Shown here: in pieces, positions 54,422-63,523 of the stretch
How positions within the stretch are numbered: the stretch's first letter is position 1
How the letters are laid out: each line of letters begins with the position of its first letter
NCBI RefSeq assembly: GCF_015644665.1
Contig: NZ_JADOBQ010000001.1
Location: 62,001-126,000 of the forward strand
Length of the DNA stretch: 64,000 nucleotides
DNA from: Roseobacter sp. MH60115
GTDB taxonomy: Bacteria > Pseudomonadota > Alphaproteobacteria > Rhodobacterales > Rhodobacteraceae
Direction of reading: 5' to 3'
Position numbers and translations under genes: made by a program
The notes under the pieces: generated by a model
Database searches by the model: none
Told to the model about the DNA's origin: nothing
What the model saw: the letters and a program-made list of their open reading frames with translations, nothing else

Positions 54422-55000
54422 ATGGCATCTGCAGATGAGCTTGAGTTCGTCGTTGCGATTGGGGCATCGGCTGGCGGGCTGGCGGCGATCAAGGATCTGA
54501 TTGCGGAGCTTCCTGCCGATCTTGACGCGCCTATTGTGATTGCCGTGCACAGCGAACCCTCGTCCAGGTTGGCGGATGTTTTGAAGCTTGTGAGTGATCT
54601 GCCGATCAAACGCGCTGAAGACGGTGAAAAACTGCGGAAAGGCTGGATTTACACTGTGCCCGGCGCGACCCATGCATTTTTCCGGAACGAGAGAATTCAC
54701 CTTTCCAGCCTCGTACGAGATTCCGGATTTCGCCCCTCTATCGACGCGTTGTTTATGACGCTTGCGGCTGAATACGGCAGCCGGGCGATTGCCGTGGTTC
54801 TTTCAGGGACAATGAAAGACGGGATGCGCGGGGCTCAGGTGATCTATGACATGGGCGGGCAGACCATTGTGCAGGACCCCAAGGATGCGCAACACGCAGG
54901 GATGCCAAACAGCGTCATCATGAATGACCACCCCGAAACAGTGCGATCGGCAAAGGAGCTCGGCATCTGGCTCCGCTCTCTGATCGGACAGGAGACCTGA
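54422..55000 (+). CDS. Orphan CheB-type protein methylesterase
   Basis: A 192-residue protein that consists only of the CheB catalytic domain. The Ser-His-Asp triad is complete: S16 in GASAGG, H43 in IAVHSEP and D133 in SGTMKDGMRG. The N-terminal receiver domain of true chemotaxis CheB is missing, and no chemotaxis gene is nearby. Orphan CheB-like proteins often act with CheR-like methyltransferases in signalling proteins; none is in the window. Deamidase/esterase activity is probable, the target unknown. Confidence 0.85.
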   Translation: MASADELEFVVAIGASAGGLAAIKDLIAELPADLDAPIVIAVHSEPSSRLADVLKLVSDLPIKRAEDGEKLRKGWIYTVPGATHAFFRNERIHLSSLVRDSGFRPSIDALFMTLAAEYGSRAIAVVLSGTMKDGMRGAQVIYDMGGQTIVQDPKDAQHAGMPNSVIMNDHPETVRSAKELGIWLRSLIGQET

Positions 55001-55078
55001 TCCTGTAACCACGGCCCAGGGCCTTTGGCACGCATCTCAAAAACGTCTGTCGGAGACCCTCAATGGGCTAAGTGTTGA

Positions 55079-55807
55079 TCAGTGATCGAGAATTTTGGAC
55101 AGGAAATCCTGCGCACGCTCACTTTCGGGATTGTCAAAGAAGGCCGCGGTTTGCCTGTCCTCGACGATGGCGCCATTGTCCATGAAAATCACCCGGTCGG
55201 CGACCTTTCGGGCAAAGCCCATCTCATGGGTCACCACCATCATGGTCATGCCTTCCTGCGCAAGTTCCACCATGACGTCCAGCACCTCCTTGATCATCTC
55301 GGGATCCAGCGCCGAGGTTGGCTCGTCAAAGAGCATCGCAATCGGATCCATTGCCAGGGAGCGGGCGATGGCAATGCGTTGCTGCTGACCGCCTGACAGC
55401 TGGCTGGGAAACTTGGCCGCATGATCGGCCATGCCGACGCGGGCGAGCAGTTTCTCCGCCCGAGCCACGGCCTCCGCCCGTGGGCGTTTGAGGACCTTTT
55501 CCTGCGCCAGGCAGAGGTTTTCCAGCACGCTCATATGCGGGTAGAGCTCGAAATGCTGAAACACCATGCCGATCCGCGACCGCAAGGCTGTCAGATTGGC
55601 GCCCTTGGCGGTTACGTCATCCCCATCCACGGAAATCCGACCCTGCTGGACAGGCTCCAGACCGTTCACGCATTTGATCAGGGTTGATTTGCCGGAACCG
55701 GATGGTCCGCAGACGACAACAACCTCCCCCTTGGCGACCTGCGTCGTGCAGTCTGTCAGCACCTGAAAATCACCGTACCACTTGGATATGTTTTCAATGT
55801 CGATCAT
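55079..55807 (-). CDS. Polar amino acid ABC transporter ATPase
   Basis: A 242-residue GlnQ/GltL-type ATPase: Walker [11 protein letters not shown], signature LSGGQQQR, Walker [15 protein letters not shown] and H-loop [15 protein letters not shown]. It is the last gene of a five-gene leftward operon (enzyme, receptor, two permeases, ATPase); its ATG overlaps the upstream permease stop. It powers uptake of the ligand handled by the receptor. Confidence 0.93.
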   Translation of the reverse strand: MIDIENISKWYGDFQVLTDCTTQVAKGEVVVVCGPSGSGKSTLIKCVNGLEPVQQGRISVDGDDVTAKGANLTALRSRIGMVFQHFELYPHMSVLENLCLAQEKVLKRPRAEAVARAEKLLARVGMADHAAKFPSQLSGGQQQRIAIARSLAMDPIAMLFDEPTSALDPEMIKEVLDVMVELAQEGMTMMVVTHEMGFARKVADRVIFMDNGAIVEDRQTAAFFDNPESERAQDFLSKILDH

Positions 55808-56460
55808 GTGGCCATCCGGGATTTGAGGCTTCGGACCAGCATTGAACCGGAGAAGCAGATTACGAAATAGACAAGGGCTGCAAAGAGATACATCTCGACC
55901 AGCCTGCCCTCGGTGCGCGCCACGATGGAGGAGGCGGTCATGAAATCCCGCAGGCTGACCACGAAAACCAGCGAGGTGTCCTGAAAGAGGATGATGCCTT
56001 GGGTGACGAGGATCGGCACCATGTTGCGGAACGCTTGTGGCAGGACGACATAGCGCTGGATCTGCCAGTAGCTCAGACCGGTGGATTGCCCGGCATGTAC
56101 TTGCCCGCGTTTCACGCTCTGGATGCCGGCGCGCATGATTTCTGAGTAGTAGGCCGCTTCGAACAGCACGAAGGCAATCAGCGCGGAATAGAAACCGCCG
56201 ATGGGCCGGCCAAGAGCCAAGGGCACCAGAAAGTAGAACCAGAAGATCACCAGGATCAGCGGTACGGAGCGGATCAGGTTGACATAGGTGGCTGCCACAA
56301 TCGCCAGCGGGCCAATCCCGGAGAGGCGTGCCAGTGCCAATAGGGTGCCCAGAACGATGCCGCCGATGATGGATAGAAAGGTCAGCAACAAGCTAAGCTG
56401 AAGCCCCTGCCACAGGAAGGGCAGGGACGACCATATGACGTTGAAATCGAAATCCGTCAT
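55804..56460 (-). CDS. Polar amino acid ABC transporter permease (GltK-like)
   Basis: A 218-residue HisM/GltK-type permease with about five membrane helices. The cytoplasmic EAA loop is visible as [24 protein letters not shown], which contacts the ATPase. Its start follows the other permease after three bases. Heterodimeric pairing with that permease is expected. Confidence 0.9.
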   Translation of the reverse strand: MTDFDFNVIWSSLPFLWQGLQLSLLLTFLSIIGGIVLGTLLALARLSGIGPLAIVAATYVNLIRSVPLILVIFWFYFLVPLALGRPIGGFYSALIAFVLFEAAYYSEIMRAGIQSVKRGQVHAGQSTGLSYWQIQRYVVLPQAFRNMVPILVTQGIILFQDTSLVFVVSLRDFMTASSIVARTEGRLVEMYLFAALVYFVICFSGSMLVRSLKSRMAT

Positions 56461-56463
56461 CGC

Positions 56464-57183
56464 TCAGGCCTCCTTGCCGACATAGCCCGGGATGCGTGTG
56501 TATTTCTCCAGCACCTGCATCAGGATGGTCGCGACCAGTGCGATGCAAACGTAGATCACGGTGGCGGCGGTGAAGGCTTCGAACCCCTGAAAAGTGTATT
56601 CCGCGATCTGCTGGCTCTGCGCCGTTAATTCCAGCAGGCCAATCGTCAGCGCGAGGGAGGAATTCTTGAAAACAGTCAGGAATTCCGACGTCAGCGGCGG
56701 CACGATGATGCGAAAAGAGATCGGCAGGAGGACATAACGGTAGGTTTGTGCCGTGCTGAGACCATGCGCCGTTGCTGCAGCGGAGAGGCCCGGCGGGACC
56801 GTCTCAATGCCCGCGCGGACCTGCTCGGCAATGCGGGAGGCGGTGTAGAGCCCAAGGGCGACCACGGCGGTCACGAACTCCGGGTTTGGCAGGTCCCGCT
56901 TCATCCAGTGCCCCCAGTCCTCGGGCAGCATTTCCGGCACCGCAAAGTACCAGATGAACATCTGAACCAGCAGCGGGACATTGCGGAAGATCTCGACATA
57001 GGTGGCGCAGATGCCGCGCACGATTTTGTTGGGGACCGTCTTGCCGACCCCCACCAGAGAGCCGATGACAATCGCGATGCACCAGGCGGAGAGAGCGACG
57101 GAGATGGTCCAGCCAAAACCGGAGATCAGCCAGCTGAGGTATTGCTCTTCAAAGAGAACACCCCAATTCCAATTGTAGTTCAT
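56464..57183 (-). CDS. Polar amino acid ABC transporter permease (GltJ-like)
   Basis: A 239-residue HisQ/GltJ-type permease. The N-terminus MNYNWNWGVLFEEQY is typical for GltJ proteins; the EAA loop is AEQVRAGIETVPPGLSAAATAHGLS. It is separated from the receptor gene upstream by a strong hairpin and precedes the second permease by three bases. Confidence 0.91.
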   Translation of the reverse strand: MNYNWNWGVLFEEQYLSWLISGFGWTISVALSAWCIAIVIGSLVGVGKTVPNKIVRGICATYVEIFRNVPLLVQMFIWYFAVPEMLPEDWGHWMKRDLPNPEFVTAVVALGLYTASRIAEQVRAGIETVPPGLSAAATAHGLSTAQTYRYVLLPISFRIIVPPLTSEFLTVFKNSSLALTIGLLELTAQSQQIAEYTFQGFEAFTAATVIYVCIALVATILMQVLEKYTRIPGYVGKEA

Positions 57184-57210
57184 GCTCGTTTGCCCCGCTG
57201 CCCCTGTTGA

Positions 57211-57248
57211 TCCGGGGCCGGGTCACATCATGCGTGCCCGGCCCGGAA
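57211..57248 (-). repeat. GC-rich intercistronic hairpin after amino-acid receptor gene
   Basis: On the minus strand TCCGGGCCGGG pairs with CCCGGCCCCGGA (11 pairs, one bulged base) in the gap between receptor and first permease. It is placed like the other receptor hairpins in the window. Confidence 0.7.
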
Positions 57249-57253
57249 CCGCC

Positions 57254-58120
57254 TCAGTTCGGCAAAGCGCCCAGCTTGAATGCCGCCTGCAAGAGCGGAT
57301 CAGCCGGGACGCCCAGCGGGTCGAACCATTTGGCATAGATCGCGTTGATTTCGCCGGACCGGAACACTTCGGCCAGGGCCTTCTTGCCGATGAGCTCAAA
57401 GGCGCTGTCATCTCGCCGCACCATCAGCGCATAGGGGTCAAAGGAGAGGAAATCGCCGACAACTGCGAATTCGTCGGGCGTTTTGGATTTGGAGATGAGA
57501 CCAAAGAGCAGGATGTGGTCGGTGGCGTAGGCATCCACACGGTCCGTCTCCAGCGACAGCATCCCCTCGGCATGGTCCCGCACCGGCAAGACCTTGACGT
57601 CGAGACCGGCGGCTTCGACAGCGGCCAGAACGGCACGCTCGTTCGTCGTACCTTGCGCCAGGGCCACGGCCTTCCCATCCAGATCAGCGACGGAGCCGAT
57701 CCCGGAATCCTTGCGGGTCAGGATCTTTGTGCCAGTCACGAAGGTCACCGGCAGGTATTCCACCTGCTGCTGGCGCGTGAGGTTGTTGGTGGTCGATCCG
57801 CATTCCAGATCGATGGTGCCATTGGCCATCAGCGCGATCCGGGTCTTGGGATTGACCGGCACATATTTCACGGTCAGTTCCTTGCCCAATTCGGCAGCAA
57901 CCGCCTCGACCACCTTGAGGCAAAGATCGATCGAGTACCCAACCGGGTTTTGACTGTCGTCGAGGTACGAAAAGGGGACAGAGCTTTCGCGGTGCCCGAT
58001 GACAATTTCGCCGCTTGCAGCGATTTTATCCAATGTGCCGCCCTGGCCGTCGGCGAGGGCGGCGGGGGCGGACAGCCCCAAAGCGCATAGAGCAGTGATC
58101 AGTGATTTCTTGAACGACAT
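57254..58120 (-). CDS. Amino acid ABC transporter receptor (family 3)
   Basis: A 288-residue periplasmic receptor with a signal peptide (LITALCALGLSAPAALADG). The fold blocks VIGHRESSVPFSYLDDSQNPVGYSIDLC and CGSTTNNLTRQQQVEYL match GltI-type glutamate/aspartate-like receptors; the ESSVPFSY and SRR-like positions bind the alpha-amino-carboxylate. It lies 31 bases after the cysteate/D-cysteine enzyme gene, so the ligand is probably that enzyme's substrate, for example L-cysteate, an aspartate-like acidic amino acid. Confidence 0.9.
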   Translation of the reverse strand: MSFKKSLITALCALGLSAPAALADGQGGTLDKIAASGEIVIGHRESSVPFSYLDDSQNPVGYSIDLCLKVVEAVAAELGKELTVKYVPVNPKTRIALMANGTIDLECGSTTNNLTRQQQVEYLPVTFVTGTKILTRKDSGIGSVADLDGKAVALAQGTTNERAVLAAVEAAGLDVKVLPVRDHAEGMLSLETDRVDAYATDHILLFGLISKSKTPDEFAVVGDFLSFDPYALMVRRDDSAFELIGKKALAEVFRSGEINAIYAKWFDPLGVPADPLLQAAFKLGALPN

Positions 58121-58151
58121 CGTTCATCTCCTTGTTGATTTTATTAATTGT

Positions 58152-59246
58152 TTAGTCCGCATATCCATGCAGATCGAAAGTGTCGGGATAGCCGAAGAGG
58201 GCAGCGCTGCCGCCCGTATGCAGAAAGACAATATTGTCCATCCCGTCGAAGTATCCTTTGCGGATCAGGTCAATCAGGCCATCCAGCCCCTTGCCGGAAT
58301 AGACCGGGTCGAACAAAAGCCCCTCGGTCCGCGCCAGAAGTTTGACCGCCTTGATCATGCCTTCGGTTGGCAGGCCATAACCCGGCCCGACGTAGTCGCA
58401 ATTAGCCCGCACCTGCGCGCGGTCGATCTGCAGCCCGGTGGAAAGGTGATCAGCGGTGCGCTGTGCCAGATCGAACACCATCCCTTCCTGTTTTTCCTGC
58501 GGTGCGCGTACGCCGATGCCCAGCAGATGCATATCGCTCTGGATTGCTGCCAACCCGGTGACCAGCCCGGCCTGCGTGCCGGAACTGCCGGTGGCATGCA
58601 CGAAAGCGTCGATGTTCAGACCGATTCCCGCTGCCTGTTCCACCAACTCACGTGCGCAGTTTACGTAACCGAGCGCGCCGGTCGGGTTCGAGCCACCGCC
58701 GGGGATGATGTAGGGCGTCTGACCATCATCGCGCAGCGTTTCGGCCAGGGCTTCCATCTCGGCATTCATGTCGGTGCCACCAGCGCGTTTCGACACGGTG
58801 GCGTCATGCAAACGGTCCAGCAGAACGTTGCCGTTCAAAGTGTAATTCGGATTGTTCGATCCTGTGCGATCTTCCAGCAGGATGTGGCAGCGCATTCCCA
58901 GTTTGGCAGCGGCAGCGGCCGTTTGGCGCGCGTGATTGGATTGGGTCGCCCCTTGGGTCACAATGCAATCAGCCCCCTGAGCCTGTGCGTCGGCCATGAG
59001 GTATTCCAGCTTGCGCGTCTTGTTACCGCCCGACGACAGCCCGGTGCAATCGTCCCGTTTGACCCAGAGGCGCGGCCCGCCCAGATGGTCGCTCAGGCGG
59101 TCCATGGGCTCCAGCGGGGTGGGTAAATGTCCCAGACGTACCCGTGGAAAGCGGGCCAGCGTGATCGACAGAGCCTTGCACCGGCTTGCCATCATCTCCG
59201 GTGCGCCCGCCGCTTCCGGCGTCGTTGTCTCGTCGCTCACTGACAT
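58152..59246 (-). CDS. PLP enzyme: L-cysteate sulfo-lyase / D-cysteine desulfhydrase family
   Basis: About 364 residues from the ATG at 59246. It belongs to the ACC deaminase/D-cysteine desulfhydrase group: [20 protein letters not shown], the PLP lysine K76 in [35 protein letters not shown], the glycine-rich [12 protein letters not shown] phosphate loop and [12 protein letters not shown]. The sequence reads close to CuyA of marine roseobacters, which splits cysteate into pyruvate, sulfite and ammonia, but D-cysteine desulfhydrase or ACC deaminase cannot be ruled out without residue-level comparison. It heads an operon with an acidic-amino-acid-type importer, which favours cysteate. Confidence 0.82.
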   Translation of the reverse strand: MSVSDETTTPEAAGAPEMMASRCKALSITLARFPRVRLGHLPTPLEPMDRLSDHLGGPRLWVKRDDCTGLSSGGNKTRKLEYLMADAQAQGADCIVTQGATQSNHARQTAAAAAKLGMRCHILLEDRTGSNNPNYTLNGNVLLDRLHDATVSKRAGGTDMNAEMEALAETLRDDGQTPYIIPGGGSNPTGALGYVNCARELVEQAAGIGLNIDAFVHATGSSGTQAGLVTGLAAIQSDMHLLGIGVRAPQEKQEGMVFDLAQRTADHLSTGLQIDRAQVRANCDYVGPGYGLPTEGMIKAVKLLARTEGLLFDPVYSGKGLDGLIDLIRKGYFDGMDNIVFLHTGGSAALFGYPDTFDLHGYAD

Positions 59247-59360
59247 AGGGTTTGGGTCCTTCAAACTGCTGCGCCCAAACTAAGCTGAATGCGAAAGCGA
59301 AGAATAATGCTTCTTTCTCTGCCTGCTCATACTTATTGTATGGGCAAAGGAGGGGCGGGT
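59247..59360. promoter_or_regulatory. Divergent promoter of PLP enzyme operon and LysR gene
   Basis: CATAC-TTATT-GTATG at 59328-59342 is a perfect interrupted palindrome 18 bases before the LysR start, a LysR-type operator candidate for autoregulation. The remaining gap carries no other clear motif. Confidence 0.6.
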
Positions 59361-60287
59361 ATGGACACACAATGGCTTGAAGACGTTCTGGTGTTGCTGG
59401 AGGAGGGCAACATGACCCGCGCGGCATCGCGGCGAAACATCACGCAACCGGCGTTCTCGCGGCGGATCAGGGGGCTGGAAAACTGGATCGGCGCGCCAAT
59501 TCTCACCCGCGGTACCAACCGGATCGACATCCATGCCGCGCTCAGCGCGAATGAAGACGAAATCCGGGCGCTGATCGCACGTATCCGCGCCTTGCGGGGT
59601 CGGATCGCGAATTTCGATCCCGAAAGCACCACGGTCGCTATCGCGGCCCAACACGCGCCGATCTTCTCGACATTTCCGGAGATGGCCTTGCATGCCAAAC
59701 AATTCTATCCATCGCTGAAGTTCAGGCTTCGTGCCGGAAACCATCATGACTGCGTGTCTCTTTTCCTGCGTGGCGACACCAGCATGTTGCTATGCTACGA
59801 AACTGAGTGTGCAGAGCCGCTTCCGTTTGGGGAGACGGTGCGACGTGCCACCTGGGGCAGTGATCAGCTGATCCCGGTCGTCGGCGGTAGCCTGCGCTAC
59901 GGTGTGACAAGCGATGCTTCGGTCGCCAGCGACACGCCCGCCATTGTCTACCCTGAGGACAGCTATTTCGGAGAGGTGCTTGGCAAGGCGGAACGGTCGT
60001 TCGGGACGCAAAGGTTCACGCACAACCCGGTCTGCGAATCCGCGTTTTCCAGCGGCATCAAGGAGATGGCGCTCAAGGGGCTTGGGGTTGGCTGGATCCC
60101 GTTCAGCATGGCCCATAGAGAGATCGAAACCGGCGAGCTTGTCTCTCTGGCGAACACGCTGGGGCATGAACCTCTGGCCATCGCGCTCTACGCGGATGCA
60201 CGCGAGGACGCTGCGGTCGCGCTGCTGAATGTCTGGAGTGCAAGGCATCGATCCCCGGGCGGGTTGAACGCGAGTACACTCGCCTAG
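59361..60287 (+). CDS. LysR-family regulator of the divergent PLP enzyme/importer operon
   Basis: 308 residues from the ATG at 59361, which follows AAAGGAGGGG. N-terminal HTH (MTRAASRRNITQPAFSRRIRGLENWIG) and a C-terminal effector domain. Divergence from the cysteate/D-cysteine operon makes it the likely activator. The RRNITQPAFSRRI segment is close to the recognition helix of CysB/CuyR-like regulators in general form; I do not claim a specific orthologue. Confidence 0.88.
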   Translation: MDTQWLEDVLVLLEEGNMTRAASRRNITQPAFSRRIRGLENWIGAPILTRGTNRIDIHAALSANEDEIRALIARIRALRGRIANFDPESTTVAIAAQHAPIFSTFPEMALHAKQFYPSLKFRLRAGNHHDCVSLFLRGDTSMLLCYETECAEPLPFGETVRRATWGSDQLIPVVGGSLRYGVTSDASVASDTPAIVYPEDSYFGEVLGKAERSFGTQRFTHNPVCESAFSSGIKEMALKGLGVGWIPFSMAHREIETGELVSLANTLGHEPLAIALYADAREDAAVALLNVWSARHRSPGGLNASTLA

Positions 60288-60600
60288 CCCGAATATCCGA
60301 CAATTGCCGGGATGCGCTTGGACGCCCGGTGCACTGGAACGGGCCACCGGACTCGGCGCAGAACCTTTTGATGGCGCCTCCCAAATCGGTTGTGCGGACG
60401 CGGGCAGATACCGCAAACCGACCCTTTTCTACGGCTCGGGTGCGCTCGGACGCAGCGCGAAACTTCCTGTCCGGTCACGGCTCGATTTTGAGATTCTGCA
60501 ACTTCGGGTTATTGTGACAGGCACAACGGCTCCGAGAATTTTGATCGTGATGCCCAATTCAGTCGATTTTTTTAGCTCAAATACATTTTTGGAGAAGGAT
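60288..60600. promoter_or_regulatory. Gap upstream of the S41 protease gene
   Basis: 313 bases with no confident gene. The protease frame stays open through it, but the translated peptide is of low-complexity, coding-unlike character. The AT-rich TTTTTTTAGCTCAAATA at about 60567-60585 and a strong ribosome site GGAGAAGG before 60601 suggest that the promoter is here. The left end flanks the LysR stop. Confidence 0.5.
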
Positions 60601-62604
60601 ATGGCCCAGAAAACGCTCCAACGTTCATTGAACAAACCAAAGACATCGCCCCGCAATCGCCGCAAGGACCTCGCTGCTCCGTTTTTGATGCATACGCATG
60701 CTGCGGTGAAGACGATGATGGCCGCGACGGAGACGCTGCCGGACTTTCGCAAAACGCCAAGCGAACTTGAAACGGATGAGAAAATCCAACTGGTGCGACA
60801 GGGCATGGTGCTGATGCGGGACAACTATGTGCATCTGCCGCTCAAGGAAAACATGCACGCGGTGCGTCCGGTTCAGGCGCTGAGCCTGCTGCTGCAGAAA
60901 CTGGAATCCTCCGAAGACGACATGTCGGATCTGGAATTCCACGCGGAAATGCTGCGCATCTTCACCTCGGTGCGCGACCTGCACACCAACTACTTTCTGC
61001 CCGCGCCCTACAACGCAAAAACCGCCTATGTGCCGTTCCTGCTGGAAAGCTTTTTCGAGGGAGGCGCGCGACGCTATCTGGTGTCCCATCTGGTCGCTGG
61101 TCTGGACCAGCCCCCCTTTGGCCCGGGTGTGGAGGTCACGTCCTGGAACGGGGCACCCATCGATCTGGCCGTGGCCACCAACGCCACCCGGTTTGCAGGC
61201 TCAAATGCGGAGGCGCGGCGGGCACGCGGATTGGAACGTATGACCATCCGGCCGCTCATCCAGTCGCTGCCGCCGGATGAAGATTTTGTGCTGGTCGGAT
61301 ACCGGACGGCGGATGGCGCTGAGCATGAAATCAGGTTGAACTGGCTGGTTTTCACCCCGGATGCTTCCGGCGCTCTGGTCGCCCAGATGGAAGAGGTCAG
61401 CGGGAACGCTTTTGCGATGGGCGTGGACATTGACGGCCAGCTTGCCGGAATTGCCAAGAAGATGCTGTTTGCACCGTCAGTTGTGGCCGCCGAAGCCGCT
61501 GTGCGCGCCGCGAAGCCGTCGCGTCGGCGCAACGTCAGTGCTGGTGGCGCAGTGCCGTCATCGATGCCTTCGGTCCTGCATGCCAAGACGGTGGAGACTG
61601 CAGCGGGGGAAATCGGACACATCCGCATTCACACGTTCAGTGTCGATGATGCCGACGCCTTTGTGGCCGAGTTTGTGCGCCTTGCCGCGCTGCTGCCGCA
61701 AAACGGTCTGGTCATCGATGTTCGCGGCAACGGCGGTGGCCTGATCTACGCAGGCGAGCGGCTGTTGCAGGTGCTGACACCCCAGCCGATCGAGACGGAG
61801 CGCACGCAATTCATCAACACGGCGCTGAACCTCGATATCGTCCGCAAGAACGCGCCTTCCTCGTCGGTGATCGGGCTTGATCTGGCGCCGTGGCGGGCGT
61901 CGATGGAGGAATCCATTTCGACGGGGGCTGTTTATTCCAGAAGCTATCCGATCACGGAAGTCGAGACGGCGAACGGCATCGGGCAGCGGTATCAGGGGCC
62001 TGTCGTGCTGATCACGGATGCCAAGTGTTATTCCACCACGGACATTTTTGCCGCCGGATTTCAGGATCATGATATCGGCCCGATCATCGGGGTCGATGGC
62101 AACACCGGCGCCGGCGGTGCGAATGTCTGGACGCATTCTCTGTTGCGTCGTCTGGCAGGGCGGGGTGGTCCCTATGCAGGGTTGCCGGGCGGTGCGAACA
62201 TGCGTGTCGCCATCCGGCGCACGCTGCGGGTCAAGGAGCGGTCCGGCACGCCGGTCGAGGATCTGGGTGTGCAACCGGATTTCCTGCACAATCCGACACG
62301 CGCCGATTTGCTGGACGGCAATGTCGATCTGATTGAATTCGCAGCCAGCAAGCTTGCCGAGCTGCCGACACGGGTTTTGCGCGGAGAGATCGTCAGCCAG
62401 AGCGCTGGTGATCTTGCCCTCTCGATCAAGACTGAGAACCTCGCGCGGGTCGATGTTTATCTGGACAACCGGCCGATCGGCGCGCTGGACGTCGAGGACG
62501 GTGATACGGAGCTGACCATCGAAGATGTCGATGCGTTCGACACCCTCTATCTGCAGGGATTTGACGGCGATGAATTGGCCGCCGCGTGGCGGATCAAGAG
62601 CTGA
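60601..62604 (+). CDS. S41 (tail-specific/IRBP-like) peptidase, no signal peptide
   Basis: 667 residues from the ATG at 60601. Order: basic N-terminal segment, a helical region (about 40-130), a PDZ-like segment (GPGVEVTSWNGAPIDL near residue 174), then the S41 core with VIDVRGNGGGLIYAGERLL near 371 and the nucleophile S478 in DAKCYSTTDIFAAGFQDH, which is closer to the tricorn/IRBP style than to CtpA. GAGGANVW is a late core block. A C-terminal beta domain of about 90 residues (LSIKTENLARVDVYLDNRPIGALD) follows. No export signal is visible, so it is probably cytoplasmic, unusual for S41. A NUC endonuclease gene follows after 48 bases. Confidence 0.85.
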   Translation: MAQKTLQRSLNKPKTSPRNRRKDLAAPFLMHTHAAVKTMMAATETLPDFRKTPSELETDEKIQLVRQGMVLMRDNYVHLPLKENMHAVRPVQALSLLLQKLESSEDDMSDLEFHAEMLRIFTSVRDLHTNYFLPAPYNAKTAYVPFLLESFFEGGARRYLVSHLVAGLDQPPFGPGVEVTSWNGAPIDLAVATNATRFAGSNAEARRARGLERMTIRPLIQSLPPDEDFVLVGYRTADGAEHEIRLNWLVFTPDASGALVAQMEEVSGNAFAMGVDIDGQLAGIAKKMLFAPSVVAAEAAVRAAKPSRRRNVSAGGAVPSSMPSVLHAKTVETAAGEIGHIRIHTFSVDDADAFVAEFVRLAALLPQNGLVIDVRGNGGGLIYAGERLLQVLTPQPIETERTQFINTALNLDIVRKNAPSSSVIGLDLAPWRASMEESISTGAVYSRSYPITEVETANGIGQRYQGPVVLITDAKCYSTTDIFAAGFQDHDIGPIIGVDGNTGAGGANVWTHSLLRRLAGRGGPYAGLPGGANMRVAIRRTLRVKERSGTPVEDLGVQPDFLHNPTRADLLDGNVDLIEFAASKLAELPTRVLRGEIVSQSAGDLALSIKTENLARVDVYLDNRPIGALDVEDGDTELTIEDVDAFDTLYLQGFDGDELAAAWRIKS

Positions 62605-62652
62605 GCCACCCGCCGGGCAGCAAGAAAACATTCACTCACAGGGGATTATCCA

Positions 62653-63474
62653 ATGGTCGATAACACCAGGGTGCACCCGAGCAGTCATCACTTTGCGCAT
62701 TTGATTGACCTCTTTCTATTCAAGGGCGCGCCGGTCAACGAAGATGAGGACCATGAGGTGTCCATCCTCATCAACCATGGCTATGTGGCCGGGTACTGTC
62801 CGACCCGGTTTCAACCGCTCTGGTCCGCGTATCGGGTCGCGCGTGCCAGTCGCGATGTCGGTTATGACCGACCGCATCTTTACTACGCGGATGAACGTAT
62901 CGCGCAAGACATTAGGCTGAGTTCAAGGACCTTCGGTCGGAAAGACGGCATTCAATATCATGTGGGTCACATGGTGCCCAATGAAGCTATCAACCGGCAA
63001 TTCGGGCGTCTGGCGCAACTCGAAACCTTTTTCATGACCAACATGAGCCCGCAGCGCGGCAGCCTGAACACCGGTGTCTGGCTTGATCTCGAAAACAAGA
63101 TCCGGAACATCGATGACACGTCCGACAAGGATCATGTCTGGGCCATCGCCGGTCCCGTCTTCAGCGAGGATCCTGAGATGATCGCCCGCGACGGCGTCGA
63201 GGTGCCAATCCCCGTGGCCTATTACTACATCTCGGTCGATCCGTTCTCCTATCCCTGGGATGCGGAGGGGAACGTGGATATTGCCTGTTTTCTCTTTCCG
63301 CAGGATGCGCCGCGCGGCACACCGCTGGATCGGTTTCTGGTTGATATTCTCGATATCGAGGAGGCGACGAAGTTGCGGTTTTTCCCGGGTTGGGACTATT
63401 CCGTCGATCTCTCTGCGGCCATGGCGGGCGGACCTGTCGCACAGGTGCGGCACCGATTGCTAAGGCAGCTTTGA
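62653..63474 (+). CDS. DNA/RNA non-specific endonuclease (NUC family), no signal peptide
   Basis: A 273-residue beta-beta-alpha-Me nuclease. The active-site histidine is H106 in QYHVGHMVP, with DRGH of the family changed to HVGH. Metal and structural residues N139, W143 and E147 are in MSPQRGSLNTGVWLDLENKIR. Family nucleases are normally secreted; this one lacks a signal peptide (MVDNTRVHPSSHHFAHLIDLF), so an intracellular role with an external control is likely. It lies 48 bases after the S41 protease gene in the same direction and probably forms an operon with it. A GGGGATTATCC site precedes the ATG. Confidence 0.87.
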   Translation: MVDNTRVHPSSHHFAHLIDLFLFKGAPVNEDEDHEVSILINHGYVAGYCPTRFQPLWSAYRVARASRDVGYDRPHLYYADERIAQDIRLSSRTFGRKDGIQYHVGHMVPNEAINRQFGRLAQLETFFMTNMSPQRGSLNTGVWLDLENKIRNIDDTSDKDHVWAIAGPVFSEDPEMIARDGVEVPIPVAYYYISVDPFSYPWDAEGNVDIACFLFPQDAPRGTPLDRFLVDILDIEEATKLRFFPGWDYSVDLSAAMAGGPVAQVRHRLLRQL

Positions 63475-63523
63475 GCGCCGGTGTCCGGTCAGAACGGGCG
63501 ATATCCGCCTTGGCTGGTGGCGT

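Noticed and set aside
60304-60600. Extending the S41 protease start to 60304
   Set aside because: The added segment has no domain features, and a strong ribosome site sits directly before the ATG at 60601.
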